Positions 36,870-49,700 of a stretch of DNA of 64,000 nt are shown piece by piece. The position numbers and the translations under genes are program-made. This DNA is from Thuidium tamariscinum (Eukaryota > Streptophyta > Bryopsida > Hypnales > Thuidiaceae): NCBI GenBank assembly GCA_947034885.2, contig OX344749.2, forward strand, positions 51,923,682 to 51,987,681. The letters are read 5' to 3'. Below the pieces are notes generated by a model. That model was not told where the DNA came from, searched no databases, and was given only the letters and a program-made list of their open reading frames with translations. Position 1 is the first letter of the stretch; every line of letters starts with the position of its first letter.

Positions 36870-37640
36870 TTGAAAGTGGTTCGTCCCTGCGAACCAACTG
36901 ATAACGCTGAGTAATTACCTTCGGCAGTACTGCCATCTTGTGCTGGCCAATCGACTATCAAAACGTCTGATGCTTGAAGCTCTAGTTTTTGGCGAAGATA
37001 TAACCACATTTCAGCAACGAATTAACAGATTCTGATTGCTCTTACTGCCTTAGGTGCTCCTGTAATGTCATGAAAGTTTGTAGAGGACGCTTGCTCTTGC
37101 TCTTTCCTTAGCTTACGGACATTGTGTACACAGGTATCTTTGTCTATAGATCTGTAGTGATGAGGTACAGGTTAAGATATCCCTTGCAGTTAAAGTAGGG
37201 TTCGATGAAATCCCCAGCCATAGTATCTGCCTCACCATGTGTAGAATTGCAAGTCTGTTTTTGTAGCTGCTTAGAATTTGTACTTCTCTTGATCAGAAGA
37301 AGTGGCGTTGATCTGGTGATACGTGAATGTCTTCACACTTACTCGGAGCACAATCTGGATAGTGGTGGTGTTACACCACACGTACGCAAATAGCTGAGGA
37401 TTCTCTTACGCTGGTTGTCACTGTATAGAAATAGAGTTCTAGATAAACCGTTTGATTTGTGGGCTATTCCCTATAAATAGATCATTGTATATATTGTTCA
37501 GCACCCAAGATTGACAACTGGCAAGGCCTTGTGCATCTTGTTGTCTTCCCCCTGTAACTTACTAAGCTGGCAATTTAACCGAATGCGTCGTATTCGCACC
37601 TTTCCCTTCTCAATTTTTCTACAAACGATCTCAGTTTTTA
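36870..37640 (+). other. Probable 3' UTR and flank of the E3 ligase gene
   Basis: Intermediate GC continues to about 37.6 kb before AT-rich repeat DNA begins. No clear polyadenylation hexamer. ORFs here are short and unlike known proteins. Confidence 0.4.
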
Positions 37641-39749
37641 CTTCAGTAGGTCTTTAATATCGTTGTACTAAATCATTTGTTATTGAATTTAGTATAGTTC
37701 AGTTTCCTCGTTTGAACCTTTTCCCCCGATTCCCCTTCCTCTGTAATATGGTGAAGCTTTGACTTTGTTGGTCCCCAAGTACTTAGATTTTTGTATTAGA
37801 AACAAAACTACAACGCAGCTTTGACCTTTAAGTCTTATAGAAACCTCTTCAGGCTTCAAAATAGTTCAAAATTCATTCCCAAGTTGAGTGGCAAATGTTT
37901 AGCTTCCAAAACATTGACCATCAAGTCAAAGTTTAATTGCCAAAATTTAGTATCTACAAAGAAAGCATCTCCAAATTATCTTGCTAACACCCTTAGTTGA
38001 CTATCCAATTATTTTAAGTCTAGCCCATTTGTTTTGTTTTTACTCAAAATCACAAATCCAATTTTAAAAAACAAAAAAACAAAAAATCAAGCTTGCAAAC
38101 TAACCTCCAAGGTCTACTTGTAACACTAGACCCCAAGGCTCAATTGGGTCTAGATTCTAGGATCAATCAAGGACCTAGAAGTTCAAGACAATCAAGCAAA
38201 GAGTTGAGATCTAGAGAATTCAGGTCCAAAATAAAATACAAACAATATTCAAAATGATCTCTCTCAAAATATAAGTAGGCCTAAGAGAATTGAAGTATAA
38301 AGAATCAGGTGTCTAAGTAGTAGACTAGAAAAGGGAAAGGAAATACAAAAATATATACAATATACAATCCGTAAGGTCAAAACTAGTTTATATTAAAAAA
38401 AAAAATTTAAAAGGTTGAAACGAGGTGCATACAACTTACCAATTGAAGTATACCCATATTACACATATATCTCCTTGAAGTACCTTGAAGCAACAGACAC
38501 CCTTAAGTGACTTCCAAAGTCTTGCCATAGTTCAAGAAAAGAGAAATTAGAGATTCCTAAGCAAACGCCTTGGATTAAAAGAATGTAGTAGTGTGTCATA
38601 CATGATTGGAAAGCTCTTAAGTAGATGCTTTGAATCGTTTAATGAACTCATGATTTGGATTGGTTGACTAAAAATTATAGCTTTTCAAAGTTGAGTATAT
38701 CTCAATGGCGCTTGGATATTTAAGGACTAGGAATAGAGGGTGTCAATAAATCCTTAACCTTGAAGTGCTTTGATGTCCATATTTTGGACGATGAACAAAG
38801 GGCTTCAAGGCACTGCTTCATCTAATTAACTTTGCATTTGTCAAATGTAACACTTGAATCTAGAAAAGACAACCTTCCTTAATTACCAAATTCATTAAAT
38901 TCTGGTAAATGATATATCTATACAAAGCCATAAGCGAAAATGTACAAAAATTCTAAAAAAGGATTGAGACGTTTCAGGGTTAAGAAAATATAGAACAGAG
39001 TATATCATTGGAAATCTATGAACACAAAAAGTTAGAGTGACAAGCATTAGAAGGCCTTAAGTCATAAAACATAGTCAAGGTAAAAGGCATGACGCTACTC
39101 CTAGTGAATCCAAATCTTTGGAGGGCTACAATTTTGTGACAAATTATCCAAATGGAACAAGTGAGCGGTCCAATGGCATCTATTTGTTGCATACATATCC
39201 AAAAGGACTTGCATATAAGATTTGAGATACTAGTTGCACATTTAAGCCATTTTGAAGTTCAAGAGTTCAAATGATATTATAATTTGGTGAATTCTGTTAG
39301 GAACTGCTTCCAAAACCAAAGTGGATTTTGAAAGTTTTTTCAAACCACAAGGAAAGGGGGCTACCTAATAATATAGAAAGTATTATAGCAAGAATTGGTC
39401 TACTTTTTCATTTCTTTTTGGAACCTTAACAAGCCCTAATGTTCTTAGGTTGGTGAATTTGTTGGTGAAACTTTACCAATGGGTTCAAGGCACTATAGGA
39501 CACGTGCATGTATTCCATGGCACTAGGATTTGATGACATAATTTGCCTTGGCAAAACGCTAATTCTCTAGCTACAACCACATTCAGCCTAAAATATGAAG
39601 AGATTTAATATTATCAAAAGTAAGATGTATCATGTCAACACAAAACAAATGCACTATATGTTGCTTGAAAAATCACTCTATATTCATAAATATGAGGTTT
39701 TCTACATCATATGTATAAATTCCATGAATCAATACATATAATAAATCAA

Positions 39750-39798
<49 letters not shown>

Positions 39799-40929
39799 TC
39801 ATACATATCCATATTTGTATAAGTCAAGTATAAATACCAAATATAATATTGTATAAATGCTATAAAACCCTTGGAAGCGTAGTCAAACTTTGAATGAATG
39901 CCACAATTGTTCCAAAAATCCATATCAAGTGTATTTTATTTTGTTGAGAAGGTAATAAAATATTGTGAAGCTCATCCAAAATTCAAGGCAAAAAAAATAT
40001 TCCTAATAATTTATAGCCCATTGAAGCTTACACTTTCAATTTCAAAAGTAGTTGTACATAAATTTCTTTTAGAATCCATAACTCTTGTTTCAAAACTTCA
40101 AATCACAAGTGTGATAATTTTTCAAAAATATAACAAAATAATATATAATCCCTCAAAAATTCATTTCTATAAAAGATATTGTACATAAGGTCTAGCTTAC
40201 CAAAATTAACACTCTCCATTTTAAAGATAGCCGTCAATATTAGTTTATCGTCAAACTGATAACTTTTTTTTCTCTAATTCCAAACTAAGAATATAATGCA
40301 ATGAAATACCATTTCATTTGTTTAAAATTTTAAATCTAAAAAAATATAATATCTCTATGAAAAAATAATAACATAATACTTAATCACATTAAATCTCAAA
40401 GCTATACACTTGTTCACCTAACAATTATGAGAGCCCAAAATTCTACCCTCAAACTTTATAAGGAATACTCCTCTCTCTCACTTCATCAAATATAATTTTC
40501 TCATACAAATTCAAAATCAAAGGAGTCATACTTTTTGAAATCACAAGAAAAAAAATATTCTCAAAAAATTTCATTTCAATAACAACATATTCTGGCTCAC
40601 CAAAACATTCAGCCTATACAAAACAATTGTGAAAAAGAAGAAGATTCTTCTCCTTATCTTCCTTCCCTTTGTCCACCTTATCTCTAACCTTCACCACATA
40701 AAGAGGTGGACTTTAGCCCGCACCATGCCGGCATAGCTCTTTATTAATGATTTACCATTCTCCATTCACCCTTATTTAACCATCTACATCCTTTAAAAGA
40801 TAAAACTATTTTTTTTACCCTTTTAACTTCAAATATATAAAACAAATCATAGAAAATATCATAATATACAAAATTAAAGTAATATCAACCCAGCATACAT
40901 CTATCAAAGGTAAAAAAATAGAATTCAAA
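37641..40929. other. AT-rich intergenic DNA, no gene seen
   Basis: Long stretch without protein-like ORFs and probably decayed retroelement DNA. A TA microsatellite sits within it, and a slightly GC-richer spot (about 40,710-40,735) resembles the stretch near 19,200. Confidence 0.5.
39757..39796. repeat. TA dinucleotide microsatellite
   Basis: About twenty uninterrupted TA units, preceded by two copies of AATCAATACATATAATA. The ORF read through it on the minus strand is a repeat artefact. Confidence 0.97.
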
Positions 40930-41330
40930 AAGAGAATCATTCCATCTATAAAAAATTTGAGGATGTGCTTAATGGTAGCAACAATATGAACCTTAACTAA
41001 AAGATTAACCCTCGTTTCTAACTACATTGGTGGTTATGAATCCCTTCGATAAGTCCATCTACACAAGTATTTTGATTATCATTCAAACCCTTGAAACACC
41101 TTTGAAAAGTCACTTCTCAGTTGCTAGACGTACTCAGCACACTAATCAACTTGCAACAAGATTACCAATGTTCAAACATTAGATTGAAGGTTTTAATGCC
41201 ATCTTTGCTTCAACTGAGATTGCTTTGGTGAATGAAAAGGTTCAGCTTCTTCTTGTAGACACTCATTCAAAAGTACTTAATTCAATAGTAGAGGAAATTG
41301 ATCTTGCAATTAAAGATTAAAAAAATTCAA
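40930..41330 (+). repeat. Copy of the repeat inserted in the gypsy protease
   Basis: Related to about 19,430-19,880 in the same orientation, with blocks CCATCTATAAAAA, GATGTGCTT and AAGGTTCAGCTTCTTCTTGT versus AAGGCCCAACTTCATCTTGT. Class unknown. Confidence 0.55.
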
Positions 41331-41386
41331 ATTTGGTCACCAGTTGAGGATTTTCATATTGAAATTCAACAAAAAAAACTTTAATT

Positions 41387-41597
41387 TACTACAAGAAAAA
41401 GGGGGTATTTTAAGTATAGTCCTAGGGATAAGATTTTAAGTGATGACCTTTTCAAGAGATTTTAAGTTAGAAATTTGTGTCTTTCTAGTAAAAATTTACT
41501 AGAAAGACATATATTTCTTACTTAAATTTCCTAAAAAGGTCATTATTTAAAATCTTATCTTTAAGACTATGCTTAAAATATCCCTTTTCTTATAGTG
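41387..41597. mobile_element. CACTA-type foldback MITE with ATT target duplication
   Basis: A 211-bp element whose ends read TACTACAAGAAAAAGGG and, in reverse complement, CACTATAAGAAAAGGGA. The first C of the left end has become T. ATT flanks it on both sides (41,384-41,386 and 41,598-41,600). The interior is one inverted repeat, including TTTCTAGTAAAAATTTACTAGAAA at its centre, so a transcript would form a long hairpin. Confidence 0.87.
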
Positions 41598-41600
41598 ATT

Positions 41601-43915
41601 CAACAAACTGAAATATTGAAATACAAAATTCAAAATTCAAAATCTAAAACAATGAAAAATACATCAATTTGATGAAGCTCTTGGATGGTTGCCTCTTTTT
41701 TTTGTAGTTTGCTTGTAATGTTAATGAGAATGCATCCCCTTAGGAACTACTTCAATTGATGTCATCAACTTTATTATTTTATATTATAACTAAAATCCAA
41801 CTTAATAAAATATTAAGAATTATTTTTACATCATGTGTGCATTTGCGATGCGACATCAATTGAATAGAGTTCCATTCTTTACTAAACCACTCTCAATGTG
41901 TCCTAATTTGTGATTCTTTATGGTAGCAAATATATAATGGATGTAGTATAGAATGGAATGCCACTCAAAGGCGGTTAGCATCATAGTGAATAGTGCTATC
42001 ATTAATCCTAGTTGAATAAAATAGAAGTTCAACCCCATGTCACTAAGTGGCATGCCAAATGTCAAAAAAGAAGTATGTACTAGTAGTTTCAAGAATTGAG
42101 ACTTAGCAATATGAGTTGAAAATAAGGATTAATATTGTGGGTGGGTGGCATGTCCAACGTTAGTCAATTGTAATCCTAGTGATATTAGAAATGAAGCACT
42201 GTGAATCCATTTAGCTATGAAGAACCTCTAGAGGTTGTTTGGAGTTGTAAAGGGTTACTAGGGTTGCAAAAACCTATGATCAAATAAAATAGGATTAGAG
42301 ATAAAATTTGGTTTCAACCAACTATGTAAGAACTTTCGTCAAGATGTGACACAAGATAGAAGCTTGCAATTATTGACTTGGGAAAAGAAGAAGGTAGCAT
42401 TTCTTGAATTTTATTGGGGATTTGAATAATTGTTCTTTTGAAATAAACTTATAGACTACAATAATAGAATTGAATAGAAGTAGAAGGGGGGGAAAATAGA
42501 GGAGGAAAAGAAAGAGGATTAAAAAGAAAGAAGTAGGATATAGATTTGGGAATTTGTTTCTACAACTTGTATTGAAAACCTCTAAAAATTAGTGATATGC
42601 ACAAATCAAGAAGGAGCAAGATGGTGAATGAGGACTTTGAGAGTATTTTTAACCACATTATAGATGAAGTTCAAGTTGAGGTGAGTGTCTAAATCCTCCA
42701 TATTTTCTTCAAGTCTTTTTATTAAGCACTTTAATTCATAGCCAAAGTTCAAGGTAGATTCAAACCATTAAATAATAAATTTCATTTCAAATTTAGCTTT
42801 GAAAATTTATAGAAGAGGTCTATGGTTTTCAAAAATATAAGATACTTACAAAGTAGACTTTAAGCAAACAAAATAGGGTTAGATGTAGTTTAGAAGTTAA
42901 ATTGGATGAAAATTGATAAATTCATCTAAAATAAATAAGAATAGAAAATTAGTATACAATATAAATCTAGAGTTTAGAAGTGAAATTAAAGTTAATTTCA
43001 AGGTGTAGGTCAGGAATAATTATAGGATGAAGTTTTGAATGTTGATAAAAAATCAAACTTCATGCATTTATAACTTTCAATAGGAAAGTGCAATGTTTAA
43101 GTGTCTTCTCATTTTAGAAATTTGAATCTAAGCTTTGTAAGGGACAAGTTTTCAAAACCTAACACAATAAGCTAATAGAAAAATTTAGTGTCTCTATAAG
43201 AATTTAGATATTGAAAAAGAATTTTATGAAAACAACTAAAGAGGAACTTAAGCTTAAAAAATTATATGAAAAAAGCTTAGAAGAGTCCTAGATTAATTTA
43301 TAAGTCTAAAACTAAGCTAAACTTCATAAAAATATTGAAAAATAAAATTTAGAATAGAAGTTGTATGACCCTAGGAAGTTCTTATTCATTAAAAGCAATT
43401 ATATAACTTAGAAAATAGGTTTTATTGTAAGTTCATAGCCAAAATGTAAAGCCGAATCAAATTTATAATCCATTAGAAAAGAATGTATGAAGTTTCAATT
43501 GCCCTTCCAAAGGCAAAACTTTATCCACTTATAACTTTCTTTAAAAACATTAGATGTAAATTAGTTTTGTATTTTTTAAATGGAATGGTTTGATCCCTTA
43601 TTTATTCATATTATTATAATTATATATAAGAACCTCCCACCAATTCTAGTTCTTCATCATCCATTAATTGTATCAACATGTAAAATTGATCAAAATAGGG
43701 CAAGTCTACCTAGATTCACTACCATTTCTATATGATAACATCAATTGAGCCTACTATAAAATAAGATCTCCCTCAAACTCACTATCCAAAATCATCTACT
43801 TATTTTTCAAGTCCTATTTCATTCTGACCTATAATTAATGAACTGAAAATTTCACATATGAACCACATCTTGAACCTACAAAACTAGAACCAAAAATATT
43901 ACAATTTTCTTACAA
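41601..43915. other. AT-rich intergenic DNA, no gene seen
   Basis: No protein-like ORF and no repeat pairing found. A purine-rich stretch at about 42,470-42,535 could be a polypurine remnant of an old retroelement, which I cannot confirm. Confidence 0.45.
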
Positions 43916-44795
43916 TTTACCCCTAAAGGACCAAGGCGCATTTTATTTTGTCAAAATAGAAATTTTAGGTAGGTAAGTGTGACCAGATATTTCCATATTT
44001 TTAGCCCAAACTTTGATAAAAGGTGTAGACAAGGAATATCTTTAAGACCCAAAAATTTTATAACTTTTGACTACATGCTTAAAAAGTTATTGTGCGATAA
44101 GTTGTTTCTTTTTCAACTCGGGCAATTTGTGCAAATTAGAAAAAATTATGTTTTTCAAAAACAAGAATTTGAAATTATTTTTCTAAGATTCATATATACA
44201 CAAAAATCTTTGAATCATTCCATTTTGATAAATGAGTTATGGAATCTCTTTTCTAAAAATAAACTTTGAAGACCTTTATTTAACTCAATTTTAAATATTT
44301 TTGGAAGAAAATAAAAACATTGGGTGTAGATTGTTTATTACAACATTTGAACCATTAGGATTGGCATTTTTCAATTTCATAACTAAATATTGAACAATTT
44401 AGTATTTTGAATCATTCTCTATTTCCTTCTACTTATTATTTTTTTCCTAAATGTTGTACAATCCCAAATGATCTCAAAATTTTTAACTATACAGTTAACT
44501 TGCCTTAAAGAATGAATCCAAAGGAGCACAACCATTTTGGACAATTTTTCATACAATTGTAATCTTGTAAAACGCAAGTTTCCATTTTCATGCAAGGCTA
44601 GAAAAAGGATTTTGGTCAACTCAAACACTAATATCTTGTAATCCACAAGGTGGGAATTTTTGAAATTTCTCCCCGTCTTCTCCAACTAGCATACTACAAG
44701 CCCCTATAGTTACATGTATCTAATTTTTTTTTTAAATTCTGGTACTTGTGTTAGAAATGGCAGTTTTGGAGCATTTGGGGTGAAAATGAAGGTCT
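43916..44795 (-). mobile_element. TTAA-family element, inverted orientation, one end lost
   Basis: Begins TTTACCCCTAAAGGACC, the reverse complement of the right end of the copy at 47,613-48,535. Shared downstream blocks are GGTAGGTA, a GCCCAAA-TTTGAT segment and AGGAATATC. The far end stops near 44,795, after AAATGGCAGTTTTGGAGCATTT, short of the expected terminus. Confidence 0.7.
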
Positions 44796-44977
44796 CCTTC
44801 CTCTCGAATAATCAACACCTTCCACGTACTCTAGCCAGGGGAAAGAGAGGACCGAGATATGATGTTCCAACTTCGGTTCATGCAATTGTTCTCTGGTAAC
44901 GGCACGTTCCCAAACTTACAGCGATGATCACCAGTGATGATATTGCTGGCATTACAAGAAACTGGGCAAGCAGCCTC

Positions 44978-45907
44978 TTAACTCCTAAAGGACCACGGCC
45001 GTTTTTCAACCCAAAACCACTCAAAACTGTCATTTCTGTTTCATTCATCCATGAAAAACAAAAAAACTAAAATTTTAGAATCTAACCATAGGATCTTGTA
45101 CTTTACTTAACTAAGATCATGTGGTGAAATTTTCATGAAGTTTGACCGTATAGATAGGAAGATATGAGCATTCAAAGTTGGAAAACAAAGTTTTCTTAAA
45201 CTCTAGTTTGCAACTTCAAATGACTTTGTCCTCCATTTATGTAATTTTTTTGCACTACAGACCTTGAATTTAAATTTTTTTTCTATTGAGAAATTGAGCT
45301 AAGAGCTTAGGAAAAAAAATTCACAAAATAAAGACTTTTTTTTCATTCTTAAAAAAATTGTCAAGTAGATGTAGGTCCAAGATTGAAAGAAAAACTAAAT
45401 TGCAAATATCTCATAGATGGAATTGAAACACAATAATCCCAATGGTGAGATTGTTCTAGCAAACAAAATCAACCTTGCCCAACAATTTTTTTTGAAAAAT
45501 TGTGAAAATTGCATTCACAAATGAATCCTATAAGTTATTTTTTCAAGAAGATGCTTAGATTGCCCGAAAAATAAGATTGTTCATAACTTTCACATTACTA
45601 ATCCAAATGGAATGAATCAAAGCTTCACTTGTAGACAAAAATAAAATCTATAAGAAAATTAATTAATTAATTAATTTTGAAGTTTTTATAGATTTTTTTT
45701 CTGCCCGGCGACATGAAAATTATGTTTAAGATGGCATAACTTTTGCTCCTGGTCACCAATTGAAAAAATAATAATATTCCCACAGAGCTAATCAGTTTTT
45801 CTATCTTATGTGAAAATTTCAAGAAAATTCATTAAAAATTGAAGTCACAAGTACCTACCCGAATTCTTAAAGTCCCCCGAGGGGACTCTTGATCCTTTAG
45901 GGGTTAA
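44978..45907 (+). mobile_element. TTAA-family element, complete, 930 bp (subfamily A)
   Basis: TTAACTCCTAAAGGACC at the left and GATCCTTTAGGGGTTAA at the right. TTAA borders with CCC-type ends are what piggyBac transposons show, but TTAA is itself a palindrome, so it may be part of the terminal repeat rather than a target duplication. A second inverted motif, CCCCCGAGGGG, lies inside the right end. Non-coding. A TTAA-type tetranucleotide run lies inside at about 45,658-45,677. Confidence 0.8.
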
Positions 45908-46142
45908 GTAAGGCAAGGGTAGGGAAATATGGTCTACCAAAGCAATCCAGTGGAGCCGCCAATGAGGAAGTACTTTGTTGCTATAAATAGTAAGGAAGGA
46001 AGGAAGTAATTTCCTAACCCAACCAATCCTTCCTTCACAGCAAACAAAACCCTTGCAGGAATTGCACCATGAACTGAAGAAGAACATTCATTTCTTTTAA
46101 ATAAAAATAAAAATAAATAAAAATAAATAGATAGGTAGAACA
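45908..46142 (+). other. Promoter-like fragment with TATA box and A-rich tail
   Basis: GC-richer island between two TTAA-family elements. CTATAAATAG at about 45,980 is a good plant TATA box, followed by GAAG-rich leader-like sequence. It ends in an A-rich AAAT run (about 46,097-46,130). No ORF follows. It may be a remnant of a retroelement LTR or a retroposed transcript. Confidence 0.35.
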
Positions 46143-47432
46143 TTAACCCCTCAAGGTTTTCACCAAAACTGCTCTCAAATTGTCATTTCTAGAACAACTA
46201 TCAAATTTTAGAAAAAAATATTTTTGGAATAATATATTGTAGGATCTTTTAGTGCAGTCACTACTCACTAGTTTGAGAGCATGTAGAAAAAATTTCAGAA
46301 AATTCTGCCGTGTAGATTGCAAGATATTAAGGTAGAAGCACTTGTAACCATCAGAATAAGCAATTCAATAGAGTTAAAGGTCTCTTTTTCTAAAAAAAAA
46401 TATTTTTTCAGCATTAGCAACTGAAAATTATGAATTAAAAAAAAACTAGAAATTTTGAACAAGGCATTTAATTTCTACGAATTTTTGAAGTAAAACTGAC
46501 TAGGGCACCCTGTATTGCACTCTAGTAAATCTACCTTGATTCTCACAACAAAATCTAAAAAATTCAAAGTTTACCAATCAAAATTAAAAATGGATGTCAA
46601 TTTCGAGGTACTCTTGAAGACAATTTAAGGGCACTCTACTTCCCAAATTATGGGTGCAGTAACCGTTATGGATGCTACTAATTAAGTGTTTGAAGTTACA
46701 AAAATCCTTTTTTAACCACTGTGAAAATCCAGGCAGCTGCACTTCAAAGGGGCACATTTGTATGAAAAAATGTCCAAAATGATTGCAACTCTTTAGATTC
46801 ATTCTTCAAGTCAAGTTAGCTACTTGCTTGAAAATTTTCAAATCATTTGGAATGTACAACATGTACAAAAAAAATAGTAAGTAGAAAGAGGTAAAGAATG
46901 ATTCAAAATACTAAATTGTTAACAATTAATTTATTAAATTAAAAAATTCCAATCCTAATGGTTTTAATGTTGTAATAAACAATCTACATCTAAAGTTTTT
47001 ATTTTTTCAAAAATATTAAAAATTGAATTAAATAAAGGACTTCAAAGTTTACTTTAGAGTAGACATTCCATAATTTCCTACAAACTACCCACAAACTAAA
47101 ACTCCTCATAATTTTCATCTCATTAATCTAAATGGCATGATTCAAAGCTTCCCTTGTCTTTATAAATCTAGATAATATGTTTCAAATTTTTATTTCTTAA
47201 AAAGGTTTTTTTTGGAGAAGTTCTTTGAGTTTCCTAGACTGCTTGCCGATCAACAAAAATCACATATCATGCAATAACTTTTTAACCATGTAGTCAAAAG
47301 TTATGAAAGTTGTTGGGCCTTAAAGATTACTCCTTGGGCACATGTTTTGTGAAAAATTCAAAAAAATTCAAAAAAAACCCAACTCCATCTGTAGTAAGTT
47401 GCCCAAAATCGCTATGTTGCTAAAGGGGTTAA
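46143..47432 (+). mobile_element. TTAA-family element, complete, 1290 bp (subfamily B)
   Basis: Left end TTAACCCCTCAAGG, right end TAAAGGGGTTAA. Body blocks match 58,253-59,208, for example ACCATGTAGTCAAAAGTTATG and CCTTGGGCACATG. Longer than its relatives. Non-coding. Confidence 0.8.
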
Positions 47433-47612
47433 TATACTTATATGGGGTCACATTTCAATAACTTACTCTCAATGGGTTGATCCAACGCTATAAATTGGAC
47501 ACCACACAATGTACCCAAAAGTGGCATACCACTCGTTGCCCCACCCACCCCCGAAATTTCCTAACTATTGATTAAAAATTAAAACCCCCATTAATGTGGT
47601 TGATTTGATCTC

Positions 47613-48535
47613 TTAAGTTCTTTGACTGTATTCATTCCAACAATGGTCAAAAAATTGCCATTTTTAGTACTCATACCAATTTTTTTAAACATTTTTTAAT
47701 TTGTAACCATAGGATCTCATATTAAATTGGTTTGTAAACATGTCTAAAAAATTTCACAGTTTTTCACCATGTAGATTGCAAGATATTTGCATTTGAATGC
47801 TCAAAAATCTTTTTTCTTATTGTACAGAAAACAATGTAATTGCACTTTAGAAGGCAAAAATCATATGAAAAATGGTCCAAAATGGTTGTGCCTCTTTGGA
47901 TTCATTGTTAAGGCCAAGTAGGGTACTTAGGATTAAAATTTTCAACTTGTTTAGAATTGTATTGTACAATATGATATAGGAAAAAAGTAATAAGTAAAAA
48001 GAAGTAGCAAATGATTCAAAATACAAAATTGTTAAGAATTTATTTATGGAATTGAAAATGTCAATTCGAATGGTTACAAAGTTGTAATAAATCATTTACA
48101 TCTATGATTTTATTTTTTTCAAAAAATATTGAAAATTGAGTAAAACAAAAGACTTCAAAATTATTTGACTGTAAACAATCTATAATTGCAGGCAAATAAA
48201 GAAACCTCATAAGTTTTGACTCATTGATCAAAATGGAATGATTCAAAGTATTTCATAAAGACTTAAATGAACAAAACTAATTTCAAATTTTCATTTTTGA
48301 AAAAAGTAATTTTTTTCAATTTGTCCAAACTGCCCTCTCACAAAAAAGTAACACGTTAGGCCATAAATTTTGACTCGTATTTCTAAATGTCTTGATTTTT
48401 AGTACACATGAAAGATATTCCTCATCCCTACCTTCTATTAAAATTTGGGCAAAAAATATCAAAAACTCCAATCACATGTACCTGCCTGAAATTGCAATGT
48501 GGCCAAATTTAGCAATCTAGTCCTTTAGGGGTTAA
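47613..48535 (+). mobile_element. TTAA-family element, 923 bp, left end decayed
   Basis: Right end TCCTTTAGGGGTTAA is intact. The left end TTAAGTTCTTTGACTG is a mutated version of TTAACCCCTAAAGG...TTTTTGAC. The body contains ACCATAGGATCT and TTTGTAAACATGT, shared with 58,253-59,208. Non-coding. Confidence 0.72.
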
Positions 48536-48783
48536 TACTACATACATATTGATTATTGAATATTGTATATATTTGGAGTACAAATACGGAATATGGAATA
48601 AATGATAAATACAAAAATACTAAATATGTACTAAATACATTGATATAATTTATGTCGTTTGGTGAACAAACTGCTCATCAAAAATACAAGTATGCATAGA
48701 GGTTGTGTTAACAAAATAAAAATTTGGGTATGTGGAATAATACATTAAAAAGTGAGCCTCATTGAGTTAACATTGAGTTTATA

Positions 48784-48824
48784 CCACTTTTCAACACATT
48801 GTACAACAACGTGTTGAAAAGTGG
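48784..48824. repeat. Short perfect hairpin
   Basis: Arms of 14 bp, CCACTTTTCAACAC and its exact complement, around a 13-nt loop. Isolated in AT-rich DNA with no gene near it. Confidence 0.85.
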
Positions 48825-48925
48825 CAGTAACTGCCATTCCATTTTCCCATTGCCTTCAATGATAAATGAAGACATGATTATGAGATATCATCATTGTGTA
48901 TATACATGACAACATCACTAACTCA

Positions 48926-49083
48926 AGGTAAACTACCCCATTCTAAATCAAATGGGAGAAAGATCATTGAAGGCTAAATTATATTAGTGGTGTACATTTT
49001 AAAATTTGTACATACATCACTAACATAATTTGGCCCACAATGGGCTTTCTCAATCCCATTTAGTCTAGAATGGAGAAGTTACT
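48926..49083. repeat. Small foldback element
   Basis: Inverted arms share CCCATTCTA, AAATGGGA and CTAAATTATATTAGTG (imperfect) around ATTTTAAAAT. About 158 bp, with no clear target duplication. Confidence 0.6.
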
Positions 49084-49383
49084 TTATATGGGGTTAAATA
49101 AAATGGCATGTTTTCAAATTGAAATAGAAATTTGGTAGTGGTATAGATAGACTTGTGTTATGATTTTCTTCTTGCTAACTTGAGTCAAATTGCTACATAA
49201 ATTATGGGTTGCATAGTTGATACAAAGTAAAGTTTTTAAACAAAATAGTAAGAGAATTAGCTAGATTTTATACATGAAGTCAAGATGTGTAGCCTCTTTA
49301 GACCTAGGCATTATTGAAGTATTGCCTAAGTAGAAGCAAAGTTCTTATCATAGACTAAGTGCTTTTGTGTTCCAATCATATCT

Positions 49384-49700
49384 AGACTCTTCCAATTCCA
49401 ATCATAGACTAAGTACTTTCCTGTTCACTATTTCTTGCTTTCTTGCTCCTTAGTTTGGGACATGTGTCATGATCTTATTGGGACCAACCTTGAAATGGAA
49501 GAAAAAACACAGTGGAAGCTTTGGTTGGAAATATGATCTTGCCTTGATTGCAACTAGCTGCACTCTCCAAGTCGGATATGGGTCCCTGGCCAGGAATGGG
49601 TCCCTCTACCTTGGCAACCTCCCTTTCCCAACAGCTTGGTTTTTTTTTTGGGAAACACATGGACAATTTCCATTGCCAAGGCAACTGTACACAGCACCCG
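49384..49700 (+). repeat. Dispersed repeat, better preserved copy (partner at 26,148-26,400)
   Basis: Same order of blocks as the 26.1-kb copy but with C and G retained, for example GGGTCCCTGGCCAGGAATGG. Its end (CATGGACAATTTCCATTGCC) is also present in decayed form near 9,305. Three copies at different ages in one window. Confidence 0.8.

Noticed and set aside
39729..39923. Minus-strand ORF rich in Tyr-Ile
   Set aside because: Translation of the TA microsatellite.
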